A DNA stretch of 64,000 nt from JACPFJ01 sp036504875 (GTDB lineage Bacteria > Desulfobacterota > Desulfuromonadia > Geobacterales > Pseudopelobacteraceae), in NCBI GenBank assembly GCA_036504875.1, contig DASXUK010000007.1:23633-87632 (forward strand), written 5' to 3'. The notes under the pieces were generated by a model. It worked only from the letters and a program-made list of their open reading frames with translations, did no database searches and was not told where the DNA came from. The position numbers and the translations under genes were made by a program. Positions 51,815-59,734 of the stretch are shown in pieces; position 1 is the first letter of the stretch; each line of letters begins with the position of its first letter.

Positions 51815-53245
51815 TTATTTCGTTGGCGAGAGATTCTTTTTGCGGTTGATTATCTTGTTAAGTCCCTGGCGGGTGATCCCCAAGTAGCGGGCGGCGGCCC
51901 CCTGGTTGCCGTGAGCAAGCTCCAACGCCTTTTGAATCAGGGCCTCTTCGGCCTCTTTCAGGGTCGGCAAACGATCCTCCCAATGACCAAAAAAATCAGT
52001 GACTGCGGAGGCGGATCTTGTAGGCAAGGATGATGCGGGGCACTGGTTGCCCATTGCTTCGAGAAAGGATTCCTTGGAAAGTACGCCGCGGCTATGGCGG
52101 GCAACCGAATCAAAGACCATCGCCTTGAGTTCTCTGATATTCCCTGGAAAAGCATAGGCCGGCAGATAATTATAAAGTTCCGGCGAGGGAACAGGCGCTA
52201 TTTTACCCAAGGCAGCGGCTGCCTCGTCAATAAAGTGCTTCAGCAGCAGCGGGATGTCAGCTTTACGTTGTGCCAAAGAGGGAAGTTGAATCTGATGGGT
52301 ACACAGCCGATAAAAAAGATCCTGCCGAAATGTTCCCTCGGTCACCATTGATCGCAGATCGCGGTTTGTGGCCGCTATTATCCGGGCAGTTGTTTTAAGG
52401 GGTCGGTCAGATCCCAGCTGGAAATATTCCTGCTCCTGCAGGAGGCGCAAGAGCTTTATCTGAGAAGCATCGCTCATGTCACCGATTTCATCAAGAAATA
52501 GGGTGCCGCCGGCTGCCTGGGCAATCATCCCATCCCTTGCCCGGTCTGCACCGGTAAAGGCCCCCTTGACATGTCCGAAAAGCGTATCTGAAAATACCAT
52601 GTCGTCCACACCACCGACATTGACGGCAATAAAACTGCCTTTGCGCCCGCTTACATCATGCAGGGCCCGCGCGATCAGCTCCTTGCCGGTGCCGGTCTGT
52701 CCTGTAACCAGAACAGGTTGATTGGTGGGCGCAATAGCCTCGCTATACTGGAAGATTCGCCGCATCCCCTCATCTTGGGTGATAATGCTGCTAAAGGCGC
52801 CTTGGTGGTTTAATTGTCCGCTAAGGATATTATTGCTTAATGCCGAAACCTCCCGGCGCAGTTCAACTGCCTCCAGAGCTCGTCTGGCAATTATTTCCAG
52901 CTCGGACAGGGAGTAAACCGGTTTGGTGATGTAGTCCCAGGCCCCCATTTTTACAGCCTTGATGGCGTCCCCGACCACCCCGATCCCTGAAATTACAACA
53001 ACCGGGATCTCCGGGCAAAGCTCCTTCATTGAGGCAATCAGCTCGAGTCCACCCATCTCCGGCATGAGCAGGTCGGTAAAGACGAGATCGGGCCTTTTAC
53101 TCTTGATGACAGCCAACCCTTCACGCCCGTTTTGAGCTTGAAGTACGTTATATCCGCAGTCTTCAAAAAAGCAGACAAAGCTGGTCAGGACCGCTTCATC
53201 GTCGTCTATGAGCAAAATGGTAGCGGGAGAATTGCTTTTGGTCAT
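51815..53245 (-). CDS. Sigma-54-dependent response regulator (NtrC type)
   Basis: 476 residues. Receiver domain 1-120 (LLIDDDEAV, phosphoacceptor in DLVFTDLLMPEMGG, Lys in YITKPVYSL), AAA+ domain about 140-375 with Walker A GQTGTGKE, the GAFTGADRARDG loop that contacts sigma-54, Walker B GTLFLDEIG and the arginine finger region, and a Fis-type helix-turn-helix at the C-terminus (GNQGAAARYLGITRQGLNKII). A full-length NtrC-like activator. It lies directly upstream of a sigma-54 promoter with three dyads, suggesting it drives the chemoreceptor operon, perhaps activated by a kinase encoded in that operon (inference). Confidence 0.95.
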   Translation of the reverse strand: MTKSNSPATILLIDDDEAVLTSFVCFFEDCGYNVLQAQNGREGLAVIKSKRPDLVFTDLLMPEMGGLELIASMKELCPEIPVVVISGIGVVGDAIKAVKMGAWDYITKPVYSLSELEIIARRALEAVELRREVSALSNNILSGQLNHQGAFSSIITQDEGMRRIFQYSEAIAPTNQPVLVTGQTGTGKELIARALHDVSGRKGSFIAVNVGGVDDMVFSDTLFGHVKGAFTGADRARDGMIAQAAGGTLFLDEIGDMSDASQIKLLRLLQEQEYFQLGSDRPLKTTARIIAATNRDLRSMVTEGTFRQDLFYRLCTHQIQLPSLAQRKADIPLLLKHFIDEAAAALGKIAPVPSPELYNYLPAYAFPGNIRELKAMVFDSVARHSRGVLSKESFLEAMGNQCPASSLPTRSASAVTDFFGHWEDRLPTLKEAEEALIQKALELAHGNQGAAARYLGITRQGLNKIINRKKNLSPTK

Positions 53246-53363
53246 TTGTCTTTTGCCCTGTTTTGCTTTGGATTACTTGGCTTCCGGGGGAGTATAGTCA
53301 TCTGGTCGGCAAAAGGCAATCCTGTAGACAATACCGGATTTTTTCAATAAAAACATGGCTGGA

Positions 53364-54128
53364 TTATTTTTTCCCTTGCAGCTTAAGAATATAACCGCGG
53401 ATCCTGGCTGCATTGGTGCCGGCATCGCTGATCCCGACCCGGGATAGAGAGCGGACATCGACAAGCGAGCGGGTGCCGGCTGATGCCAGCCTAATAACAA
53501 TATCATCTTTGAAGCCGAACCAGCGGGTTGTATCGGTTGCCTCAATCCTGCCTTCACCGGGAACGCTGGCAGTGATCTGCCAACCCATCTTGCGGGCAGT
53601 ATCCAGCGCCAAGGCATAGGCTTGATCCAATGGCAGCTCCAGTATCACTGTCTTGAGGTCGGGATAAGCCTGGAGCTGTTTTGCAGCTATCTCAGCCCCT
53701 CCATACTCGACCGGATTAGCTGCGTCTTTTCTTAATGGGATGGCAGCTACAAACCTGAGTGGGTTGTTGATATCGGTGCTGATGTCATGAATGCGCGGCA
53801 ATCTCGCTGCTGCACGTTTCCAGGAATATGGAACGGCAAAGGCTGTCAGGCCGATAACCAGGGCTGCAATGGAGATGATTGCTCCCAGCGGTCGCTTTTG
53901 TCTGCTGGCCGTGACAATGCCTGTCAGAGCGCCAACGGCCGCAATCAGACCAAAGTAGCCGCCATACCTGAGAATGTCGAAGCCGGTACGGAAGTGCCAT
54001 AGCCCGATGCGGCTGCCCCAGCCGGCCATGACCAGCATTGCAAGGCTGATGATCGCAGCCGCTAATACCGCTTTGTAGTACGTCAAACGAGGACTTTTTT
54101 CCGGGATCGCTTGTCTTTCATTGTCCAT
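53364..54128 (-). CDS. DUF1499 membrane protein
   Basis: 254 residues from ATG 54128 (GTGAAGGGC upstream; an in-frame start at 54167 overlaps the archease end). Three membrane helices in the first 100 residues (about 20-40, 55-75, 82-100), then the soluble DUF1499 domain (about 110-245) with HDISTDINNPLRF, AYPDLKTVILELP, WQITASVPGEGRIEATDTT and FGFKDDIVIRL, finishing DVRSLSRVGISDAGTNAARIR. Function of the family is unknown. Downstream of archease by 31 bases. Confidence 0.85.
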   Translation of the reverse strand: MDNERQAIPEKSPRLTYYKAVLAAAIISLAMLVMAGWGSRIGLWHFRTGFDILRYGGYFGLIAAVGALTGIVTASRQKRPLGAIISIAALVIGLTAFAVPYSWKRAAARLPRIHDISTDINNPLRFVAAIPLRKDAANPVEYGGAEIAAKQLQAYPDLKTVILELPLDQAYALALDTARKMGWQITASVPGEGRIEATDTTRWFGFKDDIVIRLASAGTRSLVDVRSLSRVGISDAGTNAARIRGYILKLQGKK

Positions 54129-54159
54129 GAAGCCCTTCACTCCTATAGTTCCAAAGGTC

Positions 54160-54591
54160 TTAGACATCGAGAATTATATTTGCCTTCCAGACGTTTTCAT
54201 CGTGGAAGACCTTGAATTTATACAGAGTAACCGCCTTGACATCCACCAGCATACTATGGCGCAGCGGGGTAATCTCCTCCCCGCGGACTATTGCTTCCAG
54301 GGAAAAGGCCCCTTCTTCTCCGCTGATCATAACCTGATCCGCATGCAGCAGCAGTCGGCGGGCATCCTTATAAAAGACCAGTTCCTCCAAAAAGCTGTAG
54401 AGCAACAGGTCCAAAGCTTCATGTTTTACACTGATGGTGAGCTCGTCTAGCCGCTGGACCTCCTCAGGCTCTTCGACCATAGTCCGCAACAAGGCAGCAG
54501 CGCAGACAATAAAAAGCTCCTCCCGCGTTTCTCCCCATGCTTCAAAGGCTACGTCGGCAGTTGCTATATCTTTAAGAAAACGATAAGGCAT
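54160..54591 (-). CDS. Archease (RtcB co-factor)
   Basis: 143 residues from ATG 54591 (CGAGGTG upstream). Small archease fold with conserved ATADVAFEAWGETREELF, ALDLLLYSFLEELVFYKD and the C-terminal TLYKFKVF and KANIILDV strand; the acidic residues near the start (Asp in ATADVAF) and near the end are the metal-binding set. Archease speeds guanylylation and turnover of RtcB RNA ligase. It is divergent from rtcB with 129 bases between the starts, so both can be controlled from one short region containing a TATAAT box at 54680-54685. Confidence 0.9.
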   Translation of the reverse strand: MPYRFLKDIATADVAFEAWGETREELFIVCAAALLRTMVEEPEEVQRLDELTISVKHEALDLLLYSFLEELVFYKDARRLLLHADQVMISGEEGAFSLEAIVRGEEITPLRHSMLVDVKAVTLYKFKVFHDENVWKANIILDV

Positions 54592-54720
54592 GAACTCACA
54601 CCTCGAAAAACAGCAAGTATGGAAATAGTATAGCATGCATAAATCTCCCTACTATCGTCAGGGCACCCCCTAAAAATGATATAATTGTCTTTAAACAACT
54701 CAGCTGGCGGAGGTTCCAAG

Positions 54721-56178
54721 ATGGGCTTGCCTTCACAAATACTAAAAATAAACGATACCCTGTGGGAGTTGCCGGTGACGTTCAAGCCAGGTATGCTGGT
54801 TCCGGCACGGATATTCGGCACCGAGAAGCTCTTAAAGGAAATGGATAACGGCGTCTTTGAACAGGCTGCCAATGTGGCCTGTCTGCCCGGGATTGTGGAG
54901 TATTCCTTTTGTATGCCGGATGGCCATTGGGGATACGGCTTTCCGATTGGGGGCATGGCTGCCATGGATCCGCATAAAGGCGTGATTTCGCCGGGAGGCA
55001 TCGGTTTTGACATCAATTGCGGGGTGCGGCTGATCCTGACTAATCTGACCTATCAGGAGGTCAAGCCGCGCATTCATAAACTGGTGGACTCTTTGTTCTA
55101 CCGGATCCCTACCGGTGTCGGCTGCACCGGATTTGTCAAGCTGTCCCAGAAGGAGTTCAGGCATGTAATTGAACAGGGCTCCCGGTGGTGCTTGAAACAA
55201 GGCTTTGCATGGACGGAAGATCTGGAGTTGACTGAAGAAAATGGTTGTTTTGAGGGAGCCGACTCAAGCCACGTAAGCGAAAAGGCCATTGAGCGAGGCT
55301 ACAATCAGGTGGGTACCATCGGTTCCGGCAATCATTACTGCGAGATACTGGTAGTTAAACAGCATAATATCTACGATCAAGAACTGGCCGGCGCTTTCGG
55401 ATTTAATATACCCGATCAGATCGCCATTCTTTTTCACTGCGGCAGCCGAGGATTCGGCCATCAGGTGGCAACCGACTACCTTCAATCGTTTTTGCGGGTA
55501 ATGTACAGCAAGTATGGAATCAAGGTCGATGACCGTGAGCTGGCCTGCGCCCCGTTTACTTCCAGCGATGGCCAAAATTATTTTGCCGCCATGAAATGTG
55601 CTGTCAATATGGCGTTTGCCAACCGGCAGGTTATTCTGCACCGGATCCGGGAGGTGTTCTCGGAATGTTTTAGAAAATCGCCGGAAGAGCTGGGCATGCA
55701 CATGCTGTATGATGTTTGTCACAACGTGGCCAAATTGGAAAAACACACCGTTCGTGGCAAAAAAATGGAGTTGCTGGTCCACAGAAAAGGAGCCACCCGG
55801 GCCTTTGGTCCGGGAATGAAAGGTATTCCGGAGGTCTATCGCAATACTGGCCAACCGGTATTCATCGGCGGCAGCATGGAAACCGGCTCCTATCTCCTGG
55901 CAGGTGTGGAGACCGGGGATATAGCCTTTTATACAACCGCTCATGGCAGCGGACGAACCATGAGCCGCCATCAGGCCAAGAAGCTTGTCAAGGGGCAAAA
56001 GCTCCAGCAGGATATGGAAGAACGCGGCATCTATGTAAGAACCGATTCCTGGGGGGGATTAGCCGAAGAGGCTGGCGCGGCCTATAAAAATATCGACGAG
56101 GTTGCCGAGGCTACTGAATTGGCGGGACTGAGCAAACGAGTCCTCAAATTTATCCCGATTGGAAACATCAAGGGCTAG
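54721..56178 (+). CDS. rtcB: RNA-splicing ligase RtcB
   Basis: 485 residues from ATG 54721, preceded by GGCGGAGGTTCCAAG. RtcB signatures are complete: MPDGHWGYGFPIGG, GGIGFDINCGVRL (metal ligand Cys100), GTIGSGNHYCEI, LFHCGSRGFGHQV, and the guanylylation region TAHGSGRTMSRHQAKK. Joins RNA 2',3'-cyclic phosphate or 3'-phosphate ends to 5'-OH ends using GTP and Mn2+, in RNA repair. Partner archease is divergent; RtcA lies about 39 kb upstream. The 3' end overlaps the convergent DUF488 gene by 11 bases. Confidence 0.95.
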   Translation: MGLPSQILKINDTLWELPVTFKPGMLVPARIFGTEKLLKEMDNGVFEQAANVACLPGIVEYSFCMPDGHWGYGFPIGGMAAMDPHKGVISPGGIGFDINCGVRLILTNLTYQEVKPRIHKLVDSLFYRIPTGVGCTGFVKLSQKEFRHVIEQGSRWCLKQGFAWTEDLELTEENGCFEGADSSHVSEKAIERGYNQVGTIGSGNHYCEILVVKQHNIYDQELAGAFGFNIPDQIAILFHCGSRGFGHQVATDYLQSFLRVMYSKYGIKVDDRELACAPFTSSDGQNYFAAMKCAVNMAFANRQVILHRIREVFSECFRKSPEELGMHMLYDVCHNVAKLEKHTVRGKKMELLVHRKGATRAFGPGMKGIPEVYRNTGQPVFIGGSMETGSYLLAGVETGDIAFYTTAHGSGRTMSRHQAKKLVKGQKLQQDMEERGIYVRTDSWGGLAEEAGAAYKNIDEVAEATELAGLSKRVLKFIPIGNIKG

Positions 56179-56728
56179 TTTGTTCCGCTTCTGCCGGATA
56201 AGTGATCCGGCTGCCCTCGATTTTCGCCATGTCTGTCATTAAATGGTCTTTTATGGCTGTGCGACTGTAGATGTCTCTAACCTCGAAGCCGCGGATCAGG
56301 AGCGCGTCGGCGATCAGTGAGCGATGGCAGCGCCAGGGGACTGCTTCGGCGCACATAATGGCAGTCGGTTTTTTTTGAGCATACGAGCAAAGTATTTCCA
56401 GCGCCTCACTGAATTCCGGAGACTGCATGTAATCGGCAAAGCCACGAAAAGAAGCGTTACGCCACCCGGTATTGGGGGAGTCTGTAACCGGACGTCGCAG
56501 CCCACCCAGATCCTTCATATGTCGGTAGCTTATCCTGCGATTGCGAAGAAACGGCCCCAGGGTGTCACGATTGAACTGGGGGTTGTGGTGCGAGCGGGGA
56601 ATGGTCCTGACATCCACCAACTGCAAAATTCCGTGATGCCTTAGAGTTTTGACAAACTCATCCAGTTCCAGGGTCGAGTGCCCAATTGTATAGATAATCA
56701 TATGCTGGGTTTCTGGTTGTCTGTCCAC
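56168..56728 (-). CDS. DUF488 domain protein
   Basis: 186 residues from GTG 56728 (AGAAGG upstream); an ATG at 56701 would begin directly at the domain (MIIYTIGHSTLELDEFV). DUF488 hallmarks: YTIGHST, LVDVRTIPRSHHNPQFN, YRHMKDLGGLRRP and IMCAEAVPWRCHRSLIAD with two conserved Cys. The family is of unknown function, possibly nucleic-acid or redox related. Overlaps the end of rtcB, convergent. Confidence 0.87.
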   Translation of the reverse strand: MDRQPETQHMIIYTIGHSTLELDEFVKTLRHHGILQLVDVRTIPRSHHNPQFNRDTLGPFLRNRRISYRHMKDLGGLRRPVTDSPNTGWRNASFRGFADYMQSPEFSEALEILCSYAQKKPTAIMCAEAVPWRCHRSLIADALLIRGFEVRDIYSRTAIKDHLMTDMAKIEGSRITYPAEAEQTSP

Positions 56729-56746
56729 AGAACCTTCTAATAAGCA

Positions 56747-56781
56747 AAGAGCAGAAGAGCTCGCAAGCTGCCTCTGCTCTT
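56747..56781 (-). terminator. Hairpin after the rhodanese-like gene
   Basis: AAGAGCAGA (56747-56755) pairs with TCTGCTCTT (56773-56781), nine bases. Located 30 bases after the stop of the rhodanese-like gene on the minus strand; no long T run, so termination is only likely, not certain. Confidence 0.45.
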
Positions 56782-56810
56782 ATGGAGTTATTTCACCTTT
56801 CAAAGGCATC

Positions 56811-57176
56811 CTAAAGATACATTGCCTTTCTTGCCTCTTCCCCGAGGCCTTCAACCGGAAGGCCCGCCTCACAATAGGCGAATAATCCTCCTACCAGATG
56901 ATAAACATCATTGCGGCCATGCTGCCTCAGTAGCTGCGCAACCTCCAGCTCCAACTCTTTGCCGGGGCCGGTAGCATATAATATTATTTTCCTGTCGCTG
57001 GGTATCTCGTCCAGATGCTGCTCCACCTTGTCATGATGTAACTGCAGAGCTCCTCGTGGCTTCACCACAGACCAATCATGATGATCCTGATGGTGAAGCA
57101 CGTTCAGAAAAAACAAAGGCTCATTATTTTCAAGTCGGTTTTTGACCTCTTCAACTGTGATTTCAAATTTATCCAT
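56811..57176 (-). CDS. Rhodanese-fold protein lacking the active-site cysteine
   Basis: 121 residues, ATG after CGGAGGTTTCAC. Rhodanese features include the N-terminal TVEEVKNRLEN helix, LFFLNVLHH strand, RGALQLHH, a KIILYATG strand and YHLVGGLFAYCEAGLPVE. At the catalytic position the expected Cys is replaced (ILYATGPGK; Ala68), and the only Cys is near the C-terminus, so sulfurtransferase activity is not expected. His-rich region HHQDHHDW may bind metal. Role probably structural or regulatory. Confidence 0.83.
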   Translation of the reverse strand: MDKFEITVEEVKNRLENNEPLFFLNVLHHQDHHDWSVVKPRGALQLHHDKVEQHLDEIPSDRKIILYATGPGKELELEVAQLLRQHGRNDVYHLVGGLFAYCEAGLPVEGLGEEARKAMYL

Positions 57177-57205
57177 GTGAAACCTCCGGCTAAGCTATTA
57201 AAGGT

Positions 57206-57364
57206 TCACAGATCTTCTCCCTCGTCCCCAGCCTTCTGGTCTACGTGCCGGACCTGCTTTCTTTTGTTTTTGAAATGAAAGTAAATATAAACACCCACGC
57301 TTAACAAGACTATGAGAAGAACAAACATATCAAAGCTGGATAAAGAAATTTTAGATACTGGCAT
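57206..57364 (-). CDS. Small single-pass membrane protein, 52 residues
   Basis: ATG with a near-consensus ribosome site (AAAGGAGGTAAAGGCC). Residues about 10-30 form one membrane helix (FDMFVLLIVLLSVGVYIYFHF) flanked by a short N-terminus and a basic, then acidic tail (KNKRKQVRHVDQKAGDEGED). Not recognised as a family. It lies 29 bases before the rhodanese-like gene start on the same strand, so the two are probably co-transcribed. Confidence 0.65.
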   Translation of the reverse strand: MPVSKISLSSFDMFVLLIVLLSVGVYIYFHFKNKRKQVRHVDQKAGDEGEDL

Positions 57365-57460
57365 GGCCTTTACCTCCTTTGTGACCTACCTGAACCGCAC
57401 TACCTGTTCTTAGTTAATTATACCACCTCACAGTGCTACGCAACCCGGCAGCCAGCCCAA

Positions 57461-58423
57461 TCATGGTACCAGGACGATCTTCCCCAATGAACTGGATTCC
57501 ATGATCGCATGGTGGCCAGTGACAGCCTCCTGCAAGGGTAGTTCCCGGCTTATGACCGGCCTTAAGGTCTTATTTGTAAGTCCGGCTGCAAAAGCGGCAT
57601 GCATGCTTTCAAGTTCTTTTTCACTGGCATTAAACAAGGTCATTCCCAAGATGCTTGCTTCTTTCCCCATCGCAACGCGCGGATCTATCTCGACCCGGCC
57701 ACGAGACCCGATCACCACTATCCTGCCGCTGGGAGCAACTATCTGCAGATCCTTATCAAGATTCACATTCGCCAGCATCTCCAGTACGATATCTATGCCC
57801 TTGCCGCAGGTCAGATCAGATAGATTGTCAAGATAACCGGGCGAATGATGATTCAGAACATGCTGTGCTCCTTGTGCCCGGACCAGTTCAAGGCCCTCTT
57901 TGTTACCTGCTGTTCCGATGACATTGATCCCCGCAGAACATGCCAGTTGTACCGCCGCAAGACCGACACCGCCACTGGCGCCATGCACCAGCACGGTCTC
58001 CCCGGCTAAGGCATGCGCCCTTTGAAACAGGGCACGATAGGCAGCACCATACGGCACCCCTATGGCCGCTCCCTGGCCAAAGCTGCTTTCTTCAGGCAGC
58101 AGATATGTCTGAAACTCTTTGCAGAGCACCTGCTCGGCATAGGTGCCGGAAAGAGAACGGCTGACATAGACACGCTCCCCTTCTTTTCTGTGTTTCACCT
58201 CCGGACCTGCCGCGATAATGACCCCGGCCGCGTCCAATCCGGGGGTATAAGGAAGCTTCAGGTCTGGACGATACATTCCGGAACGAATATAGGTGTCGAC
58301 AGGGTTTACACCCACAGCAGCAATCTTCACAACCACCTGGCCAACGCCCGGTGTTAGGTCGGGAACCTCTTCCAGTCGCATTACCTCAGGCGGGCCAAAC
58401 TCTCTAACTCGGATAGCTTTCAT
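57461..58423 (-). CDS. NADPH:quinone oxidoreductase-type zinc-less medium-chain dehydrogenase
   Basis: 320 residues. Start MKAIRVREFGPPEVM, NPVDTYIRSGMY, PGLDAAGVI and the dinucleotide-binding VHGASGGVGLAAVQLA are standard for the Qor branch; no zinc-binding cysteine cluster. Reduces quinones or enones with NADPH. ATG preceded by AGAGGAGTT. Stand-alone gene. Confidence 0.9.
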   Translation of the reverse strand: MKAIRVREFGPPEVMRLEEVPDLTPGVGQVVVKIAAVGVNPVDTYIRSGMYRPDLKLPYTPGLDAAGVIIAAGPEVKHRKEGERVYVSRSLSGTYAEQVLCKEFQTYLLPEESSFGQGAAIGVPYGAAYRALFQRAHALAGETVLVHGASGGVGLAAVQLACSAGINVIGTAGNKEGLELVRAQGAQHVLNHHSPGYLDNLSDLTCGKGIDIVLEMLANVNLDKDLQIVAPSGRIVVIGSRGRVEIDPRVAMGKEASILGMTLFNASEKELESMHAAFAAGLTNKTLRPVISRELPLQEAVTGHHAIMESSSLGKIVLVP

Positions 58424-58520
58424 ATGTAACTCCTCTTTTCTGTAAATTTACCTGATAATTATATCACTATCACCAGTGCTGATAAAATTTAGGGCCAGAT
58501 TGAATCAAGAGATTGGTCAT

Positions 58521-58544
58521 AAAAAAAGCCTGCTTTTGGCAGGC
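58521..58544 (-). terminator. Terminator of the multi-PAS kinase operon
   Basis: On the minus strand GCCTGC / GCAGGC (58539-58544 with 58528-58533) around a CAAAA loop is followed by a run of seven T (58521-58527). It lies about 27 bases after the stop of the receiver-kinase gene. Confidence 0.85.
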
Positions 58545-58571
58545 CGGTGGATAATCTGGTCGGTTTAAAGA

Positions 58572-59732
58572 TCATGCCCCATGTTCACCCAGGGTAAAAT
58601 AAAAAATAGCACCTTTACCCGCTTCTCCTTCGGCATATATGGTACCCCCGTGGCGCTGGATGATGCGCTGAACAGTGGCCAGGCCAATGCCGTAGCCATC
58701 AAAATCGTTGTCATTGTGCAGCCGTTGGAAAACACCGAAGACCTTGTGCGCCAAGCTGCTTTCGAAGCCAATACCATTGTCGCAGACATAATAGGTAACC
58801 AGTCCGAGTTTATCCGTCACCCCGAATTCAATATTGGCGATCTCCCTGTTGACTGTGTACTTCCAAGCATTTCCGATCAGATTTTCCATGACGGCCCGCA
58901 GCAATATCGGATCACCAATCCCAAAAATTTCCTCACCTATCTTTGTGCTGATCTGACGTTCCGGATGTCTTAGCTTTAGTTCCATGATAATTGTAGCTGC
59001 AATACTACTTAGATTGACTTGCTCCTGATCAAGCGGCTGGTTGGCCAATCGCGAGAACTTCAACAGTGATTTGATCATTTCGTCCATGCGCCTTGTTTCC
59101 TGGTGAATCACCTGGACGCAACTTTTTGATTGCTCATCTAATGGTCCGGCACTTCTCTCCAGCAGTACCTGACTAAAACCGAGGATGGCCGTGATCGGGC
59201 TGCGAAGATCGTGAGATATAGTGTAGTTAAAAGCCTCCAATTCCTGGTTGGCTGCTTGAAGTTCCTCTGCCCGCTTGGCCAGTCTCGCGTTTAATGATTC
59301 AATTTCGTGCTCCGCCACCTTTACCTGGCGTTCCATTTCAATTGTGGCGATGTTCTTATCGATAATGGAAAAAAGCTTTTTATAGTCAAGCGGTTTCAAG
59401 ACATAATGATTAATCCCTATTTCTATGGCGTCCAGCAGGTATCTTGTGTCGCTGAAGGCTGTAACAGCGATGATAACTGTTTCGGCGCTGCACGCCTTTA
59501 TGTCGGCGGCCATGCTGATTCCATTCATCATCGGCATGCTGATATCGGTAATGACAATGTTCGGACGACAACGCATGAAAAGATCTAGACCTTCCGCGCC
59601 ATTTTTTGCGACCTGCAATGGTGAATAGGGATATTTTTTTGAAATAACCGAGCCTAATATATCCCTTGTATCAGCCTCATCTTCTACCAACAGGATCGAG
59701 ATCATGGATAGTTTACTGTTGTGGTCATCCAT
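58572..59732 (-). CDS. Receiver-histidine kinase protein
   Basis: 386 residues, ATG after AGAGGTCTGAG. An N-terminal receiver (about 10-130; phosphoacceptor in NIVITDISMPMMNG, Lys in YVLKPLDYK) is fused through a coiled coil to a kinase with H-box YTISHDLRSPITAILGFSQ and ATPase motifs ENLIGNAWKY, CDNGIGFE, FGVFQRLH and GYGIGLATVQRII, the HisKA/phytochrome-like pattern. Signals received as phosphate on the receiver would control the kinase. The gene follows the large multi-PAS kinase by two bases. Confidence 0.9.
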   Translation of the reverse strand: MDDHNSKLSMISILLVEDEADTRDILGSVISKKYPYSPLQVAKNGAEGLDLFMRCRPNIVITDISMPMMNGISMAADIKACSAETVIIAVTAFSDTRYLLDAIEIGINHYVLKPLDYKKLFSIIDKNIATIEMERQVKVAEHEIESLNARLAKRAEELQAANQELEAFNYTISHDLRSPITAILGFSQVLLERSAGPLDEQSKSCVQVIHQETRRMDEMIKSLLKFSRLANQPLDQEQVNLSSIAATIIMELKLRHPERQISTKIGEEIFGIGDPILLRAVMENLIGNAWKYTVNREIANIEFGVTDKLGLVTYYVCDNGIGFESSLAHKVFGVFQRLHNDNDFDGYGIGLATVQRIIQRHGGTIYAEGEAGKGAIFYFTLGEHGA

Positions 59733-59734
59733 TC

